A stretch of 64,000 nucleotides of DNA from Carya illinoinensis (GCF_018687715.1 NC_056757.1:6051501-6115500); one strand, 5' to 3'; shown: positions 22,352 to 34,215, counted from the first letter of the stretch. Translations and numbers: made by a program. Notes: a model not told the origin generated them from the sequence alone.

Positions 22352-23220
22352 TTGGTCACAATATTGACACTTGGGCTGGAAGCCTCTTTGGCTTGAGTTG
22401 GGGCGGCCTGAATTATTGTTGCGCCGTTGGTCTCAAGGTGGACCATTTGAGGAGCGGTTTTGGCCTTGTTGACGTGAAGGCCCATTGTTCTTGTTACTTC
22501 CTTTCTATTGTTGGGTTGCAAAGAAACCAAAACGTCTGCTTGTGAAGTTTGCAGCAGCCACAAGCTGCTATGTAGCAGCCTCCATCCTCCTCAAGTAGCT
22601 CTCATGTTCAACAAGTAGATCATGGAGTTCTTCAAAGGCTAGTGATTTGTCTCTTGCCCGAATAGGTGCAACAATCTCACAAAATTCAGGACCCACCCCG
22701 TTGAGGACATATAGGGTTAAGTCATCATCGGAGATTGGGTGATCGATGAGAGCTATCTCATCAGCCAATCCTTTAACCGCATGAAGGTACTCTAGGATTG
22801 GTCGAGTTCCATGCTGAATTAAGGTCAGTTCTTCCTTGAGTTGCATTGCCCTTGTACGTGATTTGCTTGTATACATAGTTGATAATTTTTTCCATGCCTC
22901 ATATGAGGTTTTGGCTGTGGTAATGAGGGGCATGATTGTTGGTGAAGTAGATGCAAGAATAGCACTAAGAATTAGCTTATCTTGCCTAACCCATTGGTTT
23001 TTCTTAGCTACAGACGGTGGGGTTCCATCAAAAGGGGGCATTGCGATTCTCCATTGACATAATCCATTAAATCATAGCCAATTAGGAGTGCCTCAAATTG
23101 AGCTCACCATTGGGGAAAAGATGAGGGTGTGAGTTTCTCATTGATGTGAGCTGTGATGTTAAAAATGATAAGAGGAATTTCTGAGGAATAGATAGGCTGA
23201 TTAGTGGAAGACAGTTGTGA
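22303..23220 (-). pseudogene. Copia gag (UBN2 type), degenerate
   Basis: The 22568-23041 segment gives a Gag core with WVRQDKLILSAILAS, SYEAWKKLSTMYTSKSR, LKEELTLIQHGTR and ISDDDLTLYVLNGVGPEF. The 22303-22563 segment is a Gly/Gln/Asn-poor, broken version of the linker and zinc-knuckle region. The N-terminal part lies in other frames up to about 23220. Stops and frameshifts separate the pieces. It sits directly inside the PBS, as expected for gag. Confidence 0.7.
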
Positions 23221-23264
23221 AATGGGGATCAAATTCTCGTTGGAGAAAGGGTCTCCTGATACCA

Positions 23265-23600
23265 TATAGAAAAGTAAATATTACAAGAGCTCACAATAGA
23301 AATTTCAACACACATTGTATTGATCCTTCGGATGTTTTTTATATAGACCTTACAAATCTATCTAAGGAAATATACAGTTATCAAAAACTGACATGTACAT
23401 CGGTTACATAATTTATTTACAACAATTACAAAGCATGATTCTTGGCTTGGTTGTTGCTGCAGATCACTTCCAGATTTCTTGTGATTTTGAATTTTATTCT
23501 TGCTTTTTGTTACCTTCATTAATAGGCAGGTCTACATTTCTCAAATATCATGAACAAATAAAATTAAAGGCATGAGAAAGCAACTAAAATATCTAAGAAA
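23265..23600 (-). repeat. 5' LTR of the DP-associated Copia element
   Basis: It is placed by the PBS (TGGTATCAGGAGAC on the minus strand, 23251-23264) and by a minus-strand TATA box near 23335-23347 (CTATATAAAAAAC). The outer edge is approximate because no second LTR exists for comparison. Confidence 0.55.
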
Positions 23601-24440
23601 TGGTTACATCTCAAAATGATAAGGAACTTTGGACCAACATAAATGCCAGGAATGTATAAAATGGCAAATATAATCAAGTGAACATGTGTATTTCAAATGG
23701 ATAGCCTTGATATTTAATCTTTCTGAAAAACCAAACTGCCATCATTGGTCCTGTCGTACTATGGTGATGAATGCACAAGAGCCATGTATAAGAAGAGAGA
23801 GAAAAAGTGCAGTAACAACAATAAGATATATCTCCTAGCATGTAATTAGATTTAGATTCACAGGATAAAAATCGTTTAAATCTCTACATAAGAAGGTATG
23901 GGGGGAGACCTAGGTAAGTCTAGATGGCTTCATCTCTAGATTGACGTAAAGCGAAAAAAGCTGGATGGCCCCTTAGAAAAAAATTGATGAACTAAAGAGC
24001 TATCATGAGACAAGATATATTGATGATTGTCACAGTCCCAGTAATATAAGCAAGGGTAATGCTTTATCCACACATTGTGGCTACTGATTATACTTTTTTA
24101 TTTTATTTTTTATGTATTTTTTTTACTTAATAATTAATGAAATATTTTTAAATGATGTTATGAAATAAAAAATTAAATATTTAAATATATAAAAAATGTA
24201 TTAAAAAAAGAAAAAAAATTATACCTTTTCGGTGGCCACCTTCAGTGGCCTTTCTTTATGGACATAGCAGCATCCAGCACCTTAAGTCTGTACCATAGGA
24301 CAACTACAAGTGTTAGCACTACAGTATCTACAGCACCAAGATTACCGTCAGAGATCATTGGGAAGGCCGTTGAAGAGGTCAATTTCTTTTCACATTTTAC
24401 TTTTATGAGTGAAATACGAATTATATCAAAATTTCATTTT
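23601..24440. other. spacer with a possible old MITE
   Basis: At 24050-24255 a GTGGCTACTGATTATAC-like end and an inverted GGTGGCCACCGAAAAGG-like end enclose A/T-rich DNA, suggesting a decayed MITE. Upstream DP exons were looked for on the minus strand and not seen. Confidence 0.3.
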
Positions 24441-24737
24441 TGCATTGTAGATGTGGGACGATTTGATTTGGGATGGAGAGGTGACAAGTTTACTTGAACA
24501 ATAAGCATGAGGCCAAGTCTTTTACTAAAGAAAGATTGGACAGGGCACTAGCCAACTTGAAATGGAAGGAATTTTCAATGAAGGGTGGGAGGAAGTGCTA
24601 GTTTCAAGAAGCTCAGATCACAGGCCCCTTTTAATTTGTATGAGCTAGAGATTAGAAAAAGAATGGAGGCCAATGAGGATATTTAGATATGAAACAAATT
24701 AGTCACTAAAATATGAATGTGAAGAAGTGATTAGAAG

Positions 24738-25180
24738 TTTGATACCCCATATGATATGGAAATGGGAGGTAGTGTATGTGATCTCATATTGCTTGGAAAC
24801 GAGAAGTTCATGCTCTTTATAATGTTCTAATAGGGTTCCAATTGTATTATTGACTAGTCTTTTTAGAGTATAGGCCATGTGGTTTGAGCCTTCGATTGAG
24901 GCGTTAAAAATGGTATCAAAGCCTATCTCAACTAAAAATGTGGGACTTGAGCCGTGCCACTTACAACAGATCGACCCGAAGAGGATGTCGGGAATTTAAG
25001 GAGGTAGATTGTGACACCCCATATGACATAAAAAGGGTAAGTGGTATATGGGATCTCACATTGCTTAGAAAGGAGAAGTTCTTGCTTTTTATAATATTCC
25101 AATAGGGCTTTAATTGTATCATTGACTAGTTTTTTTGGAGTATAGGCCATGTGGTTTGAGCCTTCCATTGGGGCGTTACA
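24738..25180 (+). mobile_element. TRIM (terminal-repeat retrotransposon in miniature) inside the LINE
   Basis: Two direct repeats of 171 bases, 24738-24908 and 25010-25180, start TTTGATACCCC / TGTGACACCCC and end GCGTTAAA / GCGTTACA. The 101 bases between hold a PBS (TGGTATCAAAGCC, 24911-24923) right after the first LTR and a purine-rich GGAATTTAAGGAGGTAGAT just before the second. Flanking 5-mers are AGAAG and AAAAG. It has no coding capacity. This size and layout define a TRIM, which must use enzymes from other elements to move. Confidence 0.88.
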
Positions 25181-27329
25181 AAAAGGGTATGGCAGTAGGA
25201 ATCAATAGTAGATGGAGTATCAAAGAGGATGATGAGTCTACTAGAAGACATCAAGGGTGTTTTACTTAGGTCGAGTAAACAAGTTGACTATAATAAGAGG
25301 AAACTAATAAGAGAAAAGATAGAAGTGTTAAAAAAAACTACAAGTCAATGAAGGGAGTCATAATATAGAGGAGATTAAGAGAATACAAAGAGAGATTGGG
25401 ATGTTCTTGAGAAGGGAGATTTGAAATGGAAGCAAAGAACAAAAGTGAATTGGTATCGGCTAGGGGATAGAAATAAAAAAAATTTCCATAGCTGTGCTAA
25501 TAAAAGGAGAAGGAAGAACAATATAAAGCTGCTTATTGATAAACACAACAGAAGGCTCACGAGTCCAGAAGAGTTGGAAGGAGCTTTCAGAGGCTTTTTT
25601 GAAAAATTGTTCACCTCCTCTTAGCCAAGCATTGTTGACATCGATGAATGCTTAAAGAACATGGAGCCTTGTGTGTCAAGTGAGATGAATGAAAATTTGA
25701 CTAAGACTTTCACCAGAGTGGAAGTTGAAGAAGTAATAAATCAGATGGCCTCCTTTGAAATCACCTAGACCAGATGGCTTTGAAGCTTGCTTCTATCAAA
25801 GACACTGGCACATAATTGGAGATGAAGTCAGTAATGCAGTGCTGTCATGGTTAAATGGTAATTCATTAAACCCTTATGCTAACTTTACTTATATTGCACT
25901 GATCCCAAAAGTAAAGGAACCAAGGCTGGCTAGTGCATATAGGCCTATTAGCCTATGTAATGTAGCTTATAAGATCATGTCAAAAGTTTTGGCTAACAGG
26001 TTGAAAAAAGTTTTAAATGAGATTATATCTCCCAATCAAAGTAATGGTGGCGTATGAGAATTTGCACGCAATGAAAGTAAGAAAGAAAGGAAAGTTGGGG
26101 AATAGGGCTACCAAGTTTGACATGTCAAAAGCTTATGATAGAATTGAATGGCCATATCTGGAAGCAGTTATGAAAAAGCTAGATTTTTGCAATAAGTGGA
26201 CTAAGCTGATAATGAAATGTGTGTCAGCAGTAACCTATTATGTGCTTATAAATGGTAGACTAGGAACAAAGATACAGCCCTTGAGAGGCTTGTGACAGGA
26301 AGATCTATTGTCTCCTTATTTATTTATCCTTTGTGCTTAAGGACTTAGTTCTTTGCTTAATAATTTAGACCTGAGGGGTGACACAAGGGGAGTGATAGCT
26401 GCAAGGGGTGGAACTCGTATTAATAATTTGTTATTTGCTGACGATTGCATACTATTTGGTAGAGCCATGGTGGAGGAATGGGTTAAAATACAAGGCTTGC
26501 TACTGAAATATGAAAGAGCCTTAAGTCACTACTTGAACAAGGAAAAGTTTGTTGTGTTCTTCAGTTCCAATACAAGGGATGAAGAAAAATGGATGATTAT
26601 GAAGAGAGGGGGAGCAGTCATGAGAGGTAGTTATGAGAGATACCTAGGGTTACCTATTGTTGTTAGAAATTTAAATACAATACTTTTAGATGCATTAAAG
26701 AAAGAGTATGGAAAAAGTAAACAATTGGAGGAATACTTTCCTGTCAGTTGCAGGGGAAAAAATTCTTATCAAGGCTATTCTCCAGCAATCCCAACCTACA
26801 CTATGAGTATGTTCCAACTCCCAAAAAACTTGTGCAAATAGCTCAATATAATGCTTGCAAAATTTTGATGAGGAAACCAACAAAAAGGTTAGGAGTTGGG
26901 TTTAGGGACTTAGAATGCTTTAATATGGCTTTGTTGGCTAAGTCGGGGTGGAGACTCTTGTAGAACTCAAGTATATGGTAGCTAAGATCTATAAAGAGAA
27001 GTATTTCAAAGTTAATTATTTGCTAGAGGCAAAATTGGGCCATAGGCCATCCCTTATATAGAGGAGTGTGTGGAATGCAATGAGCTTATTGAGCAAGGGA
27101 TTGAGATGGAGGGTTGGTAATGGAAAAAGTATCAAGATATGGGGACAAAAATGGCTATCTACTCCCTCAACATTTAGCATACAATCCCTAGTATCAATTT
27201 TGGATAGAGAAGCAAAGGTGAGTGAACTGATGTAGTGCAAAGGGGAATGGAATGAGCATTTGATTAGAAGAATTTTTAACAAAAAAGAAGCAGACCAAAT
27301 TTGCAGTAGAATAATGATAGCCTTACCAC

Positions 27330-27540
27330 CCTTCTACAGCCCCTTTATTACTCTTCTTTTAAAAAAAAAAAATTAAAATTTTTGTTTTACTTAATGGTTA
27401 AGGAAGTGATTATTAGTGAAGTTGTATATTTTTTAAATTTTTTCTTAATGATTAAGGATGTTAAAAAAATATTTAAAAGAAACAAAAATTCAAATACACA
27501 AAGAGTAGTAAACAAGTAGTAATGGGATAGTAAGGGTATC
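27330..27540. other. A/T-rich interruption of the LINE
   Basis: LINE coding similarity stops before about 27330 and resumes at about 27545 (FSVKSAYHVDLG). The ends carry loosely inverted CCCTT...TATTACT words, suggesting a small DNA transposon, but no clean duplication was seen. Confidence 0.35.
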
Positions 27541-27992
27541 ATTACCCTTTTCTGTTAAAAGTGCATACCATGTGGATCTTGGCAGAAAAAAGGCCGGCCA
27601 AGGTGAATTTTCAAGGGGGCAAGACACTGATAAAAGATGGAAAAGCATGTGAAATTTGAGTGTCTCAGGGAAAGTAATACTATTTTTATGGAGAGCAGGC
27701 AATGAGCTCTTAGCCTCAAGGAGGAATCCTTTTTTTAAGAAAATTGCAGACAATCCTTGCTGCCCCATCTGTAAAATGGGAGAGAAAACAACTATGCATA
27801 TGTTGTGGCAATGCCTTGCAGCAAGTGATGTTTGGTTAGAATCTCTGAGGGTGGTGCAAAAATTGAAAACTGAAGAAGCTGATTTGTTAGCTTTGTGGGA
27901 GAAGCTCATGGAAAAGTTGAGTTAGTTAGAAATGGAAGAGATAGCCATTGTAATGAGAAGAAATGAATTTATATTTAAAGGTAAGTTCAAAT

Positions 27993-28349
27993 TGTTGAAA
28001 TCTGAGGACTTGAACATGAAAATATTGAATTAGAGAGAAACAACAAGCATGAAGAGAAAAATGTTCTTGTTCCTTCTGTATTGATTTCTTTATATGTGTC
28101 TCTAGTTAAAATAATAACCACATATATATATATATATACACAAAAATCAAAAGAATCAAAGGAACAAAAAAACAAAAGAAGATAAAGAAGATAGTGACCA
28201 TAAATTGCTGCTAACAAGCTTTTGCTATGGTAGTGGCAACAGAGTCCTCTGACACTAAGAGACAAAACTTTTTGATGCTAGGTAATTCTCTAAGTGGGAC
28301 TGTAGGTAGAACCAATGCATCCCTCTAATCCTTTTGATGAAGTTTTATA
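27993..28349 (-). repeat. 3' LTR of the 28-33 kb Copia element
   Basis: Lies between the end of LINE similarity and the polypurine tract. Plus-strand start TGTTGAAATCTGAGG, end TTTTATA. It contains an alternating AT run near 28122-28137. There is no partner LTR, so edges are approximate. Confidence 0.6.
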
Positions 28350-29960
28350 CTCCCCCACAAGATGAGCATAGATGTTAAGAATGCCCATCTTGGACAGTAA
28401 GAAATGCAGTGTAGCAGTAGGCAAGACCTTGGTGAAAAGTCAGCTAATTGAAATTTGGAAGGAAGGTGAACTGGTATGATCATTCTTGCTAAAACCTTCT
28501 CCCGAATGAAATGACAATTAAGCTCTATGCATTTGGTCCTCTCATGAAAAACTGGGTTCGTTGTGAGGTGTAGAGCAGATTGACTATCACAGTATAATGT
28601 TGCAGCCTTAGTGTGATCAATCTGGAAATCTTTCAAAAGGGAAATGATCCAAGTGATTTCACAACTCATGTGGGCTAAGGCCCTGTATTCTGCTTCAGCA
28701 GAACTTCTAAAAATTGTAGCTTGTTTTTTAGACCTTCAATTAATCCTAGAGTCCCCAAGAAATATGCAATACCCTGTGATTGATCTTCTTGTCTCTAGAC
28801 AAGCTGCCCAATCTGAGTCACTAAAAGCCTTTAAATGCAAAGTTGACAAAGCTGAGAATAATATACGTTGCCCTATAGATCCTTTCAAATACTTCAAAAC
28901 GCTATGAGCAGCTTTCAAATGTATCTTTGTTGGTTTGTCCATAAATTGATTGAGTATATGGACAACATAGGTAATGTCTGGTCTTGACATAGTTAAGTAG
29001 ATTAGGCATCCAATTAATCTTCTATAGATTGTAGCATCCTTCAACAAATCTGTAGAAGTGTGACTGAGCTTGTGATTAGTCTCAATGGGGGTGTGGATAG
29101 GTTTGCATCCCAAGAGACCTGAATCCTCAAGTATTTCAAGAGTGTACTTCCTCTAACATATATGTATCCCAAACCTTGATCTTGCAATTTTCAACCCTAA
29201 GAAATATTCCACTTGCCCCAAATCTTTAATTCTAAACTATGAATGCAAATATGCCTTTACAGCATTAATTGTTGATAGACTCGAGCTTCCAATGAGTATG
29301 TCATCTACATACACCAATAGAGCAACAAAACCATTTTTATCTGACCTTGTAAACAAAGAGTAATCTGATATAGATTGTTGAAACCCAATAGAAGGCACAA
29401 AGGAAGAGAATCTTGCATTCCATTGCCGAGGGGCCTACTTGATACCATACAATGACTTGTGCAGCCTACAAACTAACTTCCCATTTCCACCATGAGTCTC
29501 CCCCTTGATTTGATAACCTGGAGGTAGGTCCATATATATTTTCCTCATCAAGATCCCCATTGAGGAATGCATTATGCACATCCATTTGACTTCAATGCCA
29601 ATTATGGATGTCAACTAAGGCTAGGAAAATTCTGACAATGGTGAGCTTAGCTACAAGACTAAATGTTTCTTGATAATCAAATCCCTCAACTTGAGTGTAA
29701 CCCTTGGCCATTAACCTGGCCTTATATCTCTCCACATACCCATCTGAATTGAGCTTGACCTTGAAAACATACTTGCAGCCAACTGAGGTCTTTCCAAGGG
29801 TAAATTAGTGACTGTCCAAGTTCCATTTCCTCTAAAACATTCAACTCAGACTGTACTGCTGCTTGCCAATGCTGAGACATCATAGCCTCTTTGAAGGTTT
29901 TTGGTTCATGCAAAAGGGAGAGTGAAAGGGAAAAAATTCTTTGTGATGAAGAAAGATGAG
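28350..29960 (-). pseudogene. Copia RT and RNase H, degenerate
   Basis: The region 28736-29113 holds the RT tail and start of RNase H (RRLIGCLIYLTMSRPDITYV, FSDSDWAACLETRRSITGY). The region 28325-28669 holds the end of RNase H (YCDSQSALHLTTNPVFHERTK). A VYVDDILIGSS catalytic word is readable near 29290-29325 on the minus strand. RT N-terminal words lie at about 29500-29913, including a conserved EAMMSQHWQAAVQSELN start. Stops and small indels separate the pieces, so no active enzyme is encoded. Confidence 0.78.
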
Positions 29961-30418
29961 AGTAGGATAAATGTTTGTGAAGTGGATGATCAGTGGATGA
30001 TCAGTGGAAGTGGAGAGTGATATTTGAGTGGGTTTGCTAGTGACTGCTTGACAATGATAGTCATGTAAATATGAAGGAGGTTTCCTAACACGATCAGATC
30101 TCGTATGTGAGGTGGTGGACTGAGTGGTGTTTTGTGAAGGAGTTAAGAGAGGAGCAATTGGAGTGGGAATTGGTTCAAGGTTAGTGTGAGGGAGAGAGGA
30201 ACTAATTGGTGAGTCTGAAGTGGGAATGTGAGAGGAGCAATCAGATTGAGGTGTTGAAGGAGAATCAAGTTGGTTTGTGAAAGGATCAGATGGGAAAGAA
30301 AGGAAATGTTCTGTGACAGGTAAAACTGGAGGTATGTGTTGATCATGAAAGGATTGATCATGAGAGGAAGATGTGTTAAGATCAGAATTTTGAAAGGGGA
30401 ATGTGGATTACTAAAAAA

Positions 30419-31006
30419 TCACATCTCTAGAGACAGAACATGATTGATTCTCGATGTCATAAACCTTGTATCCTTGATACCTGCTGGATATCCTATGAAA
30501 ACACATTTTCTAGCATGAGGGTCCAATTTGGATCGGTTGTGTTTGTCAGTGTAGACAAAACATAGACAGCCAAATACTCTTAAGTGATCATAGGATGGTG
30601 TGGAAGAGAAAATTTTCTCGTAAGGTGATTTTCCATCTAAGATAGGCAAAGGAATCCTGTTAGTTAAGTATGCAACAGTGATGATTGCATCACCCAAAAA
30701 TTTTAAAGGAAGTGAGGCCTGGAAAAGAATGGCACTTGCAACAGAAAGGAGGTGTTGACTTTTTCTTCCAACAACTCCATTCTGTTGTGGAGTATATATA
30801 CAAGACTTTTGATGTAAGATTTCATGAAGATTATAGAAATCAGTCATATTGAACTCAAGGCCATTGTCTGATCGAATTTTTTTAATTTTAGCATCAAATT
30901 GAACTTTTACCATGTGGAGAAAAGACTGTATTAGAGCTTTGACTTTAGTTTTAAACTTCATAAGAAAAGTCCAAGTCACTCGACTATAGTCATCCACAAT
31001 TGTCAA
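30419..31006 (-). pseudogene. Copia integrase core with mutated catalytic glutamate
   Basis: Opens at MTIVDDYSRVTWTFLMKF and runs through RSDNGLEF (second catalytic Asp) and a C-terminal part ending in VFGCLCFVYTDKHNRSKL and FIGYPAGIKDTRF. The word that should be NGVVERK reads NGVVGRK, replacing the catalytic Glu by Gly. The first Asp (HCDIW region) lies just upstream, beyond a stop at about 31023. Integrase would insert the element DNA; this copy could not. Confidence 0.8.
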
Positions 31007-31102
31007 AAAGTATTGGTGCCCTTAATTGGATACTTGAGAATAGGGCCCCAAAATGTCACAATGAATTAGTTGAAAGTGGGAATGAGAAATGGAAGTACTC
31101 AA

Positions 31103-31917
31103 CTAAAATGAATTTCTCTTTTGTTTAGCCAAATGACAAATAGTACACTGAGTTTGCTCTCTACATTTTACTTTGGAAACTTGAGAGTGAATTAAACTCA
31201 TTCTCTGATTGGATAAATGTCCTAATCTAAAATTCCATAGATCAAACTCGTGCTGTCCATTTGCATTGAAAGCTTGGCTTTTGATTGGAGGCTTGAGATG
31301 GTGACTGGAAAAAATGTATCTTTTGACTGTAGTGTTATGAAGGGAGCTGGAAAGAAGGTAGTAGAGTCCATTGTGGACCTTAGCTAGACCAATCGCCGTC
31401 CATGAATATAGGCCCTGTATAACATAGTGTTTATTCAAGAAAAAGAGACACAAAAGAGGGTTATTGGTGAGTTTAGTCACATAAATCAAATTAAAGCTAA
31501 ATGATGGCACACATAGAACATTAGTGAGAGTTAATGATTCTGAAAGTTAGAAAGTTCCAATATGAGTGACTCGAGCTTGTGTTTTATTAGGAAGCTGCAC
31601 AAAGGCTTGAGTGGAACATATTACAGAAGAAAAAAGGAGGTGGAACGGACCATGTGATCTGTAACACTAGTGTCCAGAATCCAAGGTGTCTTTTGTGTTT
31701 CTTGTGTGGAGGTGGGATTATGATGCATCAGTGAATCAGGAGCAAAAAATGCAGTAGAGAGATAGATACTCTTACTTGCCATGTTAGAACTTGATGGAAG
31801 TTCGGTCACAATAGCAGCTGACTGTGTGGGGTTAGGTTGAATGGATGAGGTTTGGCTAGAGGATTGGTAGGTCTTTGGTTCATGTATGTTCAATTGAGAT
31901 ATCTGAGCATTAATCAA
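31103..31917 (-). pseudogene. Copia protease and pre-integrase region, degenerate
   Basis: The segment 31621-31917 ends with a protease word WILDTSVTDHMVRSTSF, in which the catalytic DTG is read DTS. The segment 31103-31510 gives the region between protease and integrase: FNLIYVTKLTNNPLLCLFF, WTAIGLAKVHNGLYYL, then the LWNFRLGHLSNQRM / CTICHLAKQKR zinc-binding domain. A stop lies at about 31511-31620. Gag is upstream and integrase downstream. Confidence 0.75.
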
Positions 31918-32017
31918 AGCAGCCAGTAGTTGAATCTGAGCTTAATTAAGAGGCAATTTTGATGGACTCCCCAAGTCTTGCTCTTGGTTTAGGGATTATA
32001 CCTAATGTGTAGAGTGA

Positions 32018-32929
32018 CTAGCACCAAAAAAAAAAACCACTAGAATACCCAGATTTTGATTTAGTGAATTTAAAATTTGGTGGAAAACCAACCAATCTGA
32101 AACATTTCTCCTTAGTATGTCCAACCTTGCCACAATGATAACATGTCATATCAGATTTTTCTTTACTCTTATTGTTTTGTAAAACAGCAAGAGCTGGTGA
32201 CTCAGGTGAAGACAGTGATACAGTGCGTATTTTCCTTTGCCTTTCCTTTTGCAAAACTAAAGAGAAGGTCTTGTCAAGGAAAGGCATGAGGCTTGTGAGT
32301 ATGATCTGTTCCCTTATATTATCATATTTGTCAGTCAACCCCATTAAAAACTTAAAAATATTATCTAACTGTTGTGTTTTGCCAATGTCATTCAAAGCAT
32401 TACGATTACATTTTCCACACAAACAATGAGGCAAAGGTCTGTAGCTATTTAGTTCTTCCCATATAGCATTGAGTTGAGTAAAATATTCACTTACAGACAA
32501 GTTTCCTTGCACAATGGAATTTAGTTGCTGTTGGAGATTATAAATCCATACATTATCAGGTTGTGAAAAACGATCTTTGAGTTTCTCCCACACATCCTTG
32601 GCTGAACTCACGAACATCACATTTGAATCAATCTCCTTTGAAATGGAATTGAAAATCTCAATGAGTAAATTGTTGCATCTTAACCAGGGAACATAGAGAG
32701 GATCAGAAATGTCTAGTATGGGAACAGAGCCATCTAGAAATCCTAGCTTATTTTTTATTGAAATAGCCAATGTGAAAGACCTGTTCCATGTAAGATAATT
32801 TGAACCTATTAAAGGTGGAGTGACTATCACCATGTGAGCATTGTCACTATGATGTATAAAGAAATGGCTATTAGGATCTTCTGAAGGAGAGTTATATTTG
32901 GGTGATTTTGGTTGAGGATTCTTAGCCAT
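32018..32929 (-). pseudogene. Copia gag, nearly full length
   Basis: One open frame of 303 residues on the minus strand: MAKNPQPKSPKYNSPSEDPN at the start, the N-terminal Gag domain (LIGSNYLTWNRSFTLAI, GFLDGSVP), the UBN2-type core (FVSSAKDVWEKLKDRFSQPD, SVSEYFTQLNAIWEELNSYR), and a CCHC zinc knuckle CYHCGKVGHTKEKC near residue 270. It is the best-preserved coding segment of this element. It ends at a poly-A-coded FFF run (32023-32030), which looks like a slippage frameshift before protease. Confidence 0.82.
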
Positions 32930-32975
32930 TGAGATAAAAGAAAAGGCAAATATAAAAGATTAAAAGAGGTAAAGC

Positions 32976-34184
32976 CTAAGTTTGATGGGCGAGGCAGTAC
33001 TCGTGGTTAAGCAAGAAATTGTAGATTTGGTAAGGTGAGAGGGGATCTGGGCAAGTGGAGATGGAGGTAACCAGGGACTCATACTCTGTCCCAAGGTCGG
33101 CAAGTACATAAATAGAGAATTCATAGTCTATTAGAGTATGGCCCGCATCACTCAAAGAGGAGAAAATAGATTTGGCTTTGTTATAGTATTCTGTGATTGA
33201 TTCAGGACCTTTCTTAAGGGTTGCAAGTTGATATTGGTATGGAAGACATGGGCAGTTGATTTGGCAGATAAAGGGGTTTTGAACGTTGGTCCAGATTTCA
33301 TGAGATGTGGTATAGTCGAGGACCTGGGCAAGGACTGAGTCGGAGAGGGAAGAGTTAAGAATGGAAATGAGCATCTAGTGTTGTAAGACCCATTTATTGT
33401 GCTCGGGATTTGGGTTACCATCAATGAAGGTTGTAGGGGAGGGAATGGTGCCATCAACATATCCATACAGCTGATGGGTTTTCAAGAATGGAACTATCTA
33501 TACTTTCCAAAGTAAGAAGTTGTCATTGGTAAGTTTAATATTGACAAACTATGGGGAGGAGGAGATAATAGAAGGTGGGGGAAGAGTTCTGATGTAGCCA
33601 TAGAAAAGGAGACGCTAGTCGTCGGCTCTAGATTCCATATTGAATATTCAGAACACTAAGGAAGGAGACAATGTGTTTGAGAAAAGGTTTGAATTGGACT
33701 CAAGCATGCCTTCGAATTCTACCTTTTTCATTGATTCACAATTGTAATAACAGTAGGCTATTTATAGCAGATTACATGTAACGGATTTGATTCCTGTACC
33801 ACCTATACAATGACATATGCCCCTATACAGAGTACAACCATTTTACACAATATTCCTCTGCCACCTTGATTGCGTTAAGTGCATGCACTGCTGTGATGGT
33901 CTACAGCAGAGTGAAGCGTAGTGCTTAGTGCTGCAATAGAATGAGGTGCCTTAATAGTACTTAACATTTGATGCATTCTCAGCTGTGATGAATCTCCATG
34001 TCAAGTTTGCTCATTTGCATACATTGTAATCCGTCTGTAATTGTCAACTTTCATGGAATGAAAAGTAAAGCAATATATTATTATATTGTGTGCCACAAGA
34101 GTGCACTTTTGACAAGCATACAGGTGAGGGACGTATGCTACTGACTCCATCTAGTAGGAACTAGCTAGGGGATGATTCCACAAC

Positions 34185-34185
<1 letters not shown>
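32976..34185 (-). mobile_element. 5' fragment of a second Copia family (RE1-like): gag N-half and LTR
   Basis: Minus-strand frames at 32976-33466 give a Gag matching that of the nested RE1-like element at 42.8-43.4 kb: LLWKVQIVPFLKTHQLYGYV near 33500, LATLKKGPESITEYYNKAKS, IYVLADLGTEYESLVTSIS, NFLLNHEYCLAHQT. A PBS-like minus-strand TGGAATCTAGAGCC lies near 33620-33635. LTR sequence follows to the right with a minus-strand TATAAATAGCC near 33750. Gag stops exactly where the other Copia family's leader begins (about 32950-32976). The right LTR edge is uncertain and may reach the poly-C run. Confidence 0.65.

Positions 34186-34215
<30 letters not shown>
34186..34215. repeat. 30-base poly-C run
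   Basis: Thirty uninterrupted C residues preceded by CCACAACT and followed by AAAACACAAC. Such long C runs are rare in plant DNA. It could be an expanded polypurine tract of a minus-strand retroelement or an assembly artefact. Confidence 0.95.

Larger units (their letters stand above)
21576..23600 (-). mobile_element. truncated Copia retrotransposon (5' LTR to integrase) inside a DP gene
   Basis: On the minus strand the order is 5' LTR (from about 23600 down to 23265), primer binding site (23251-23264), gag, protease and about two-thirds of integrase. The element then stops abruptly at about 21576, where DP sequence begins. RT, RNase H and the 3' LTR are absent. It is a different family from the neighbouring Copia copies, judged by its Gag and PBS. 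Confidence 0.75.
24445..27992 (+). pseudogene. L1-type LINE ORF2 remnant (endonuclease tail, RT, zinc knuckle)
   Basis: The plus strand in several frames gives the C-terminal end of the APE-like endonuclease (near 24460-24640: GDKFT, SFTKERLDRALANLKW, SDHRPL-like). It then gives a reverse transcriptase: FKSPRPDGFEACFYQRHW and YRPISLCNVAYKIMSKVLANR at 25755-26030, FDMSKAYDRIEW near 26120, and the catalytic LLFADDCILFGRA near 26430. A C-terminal zf-RVT region follows at 27545-27925 (FLWRAGNELLASRRN, CCPICKMGEKTTMHMLWQC). The enzyme would nick DNA and copy its own RNA at the nick. Stops, frameshifts, a TRIM (24738-25180) and an A/T-rich interruption (about 27330-27540) show it is long dead. The 3' tail is cut off by the Copia LTR at about 27993. 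Confidence 0.85.
27993..32940 (-). mobile_element. Copia LTR retrotransposon, 5'-truncated, inserted in the LINE
   Basis: Minus-strand order is gag (32018-32929), protease, integrase, RT, RNase H, polypurine tract (plus strand CTCCCCCACAAG at 28350) and 3' LTR (27993-28349). It belongs to the same clade as the 4.5-9.8 kb element: the Gag and integrase words correspond along their length. No PBS or 5' LTR of this family follows gag on the right; gag of another family starts instead at 32976. Confidence 0.82.
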
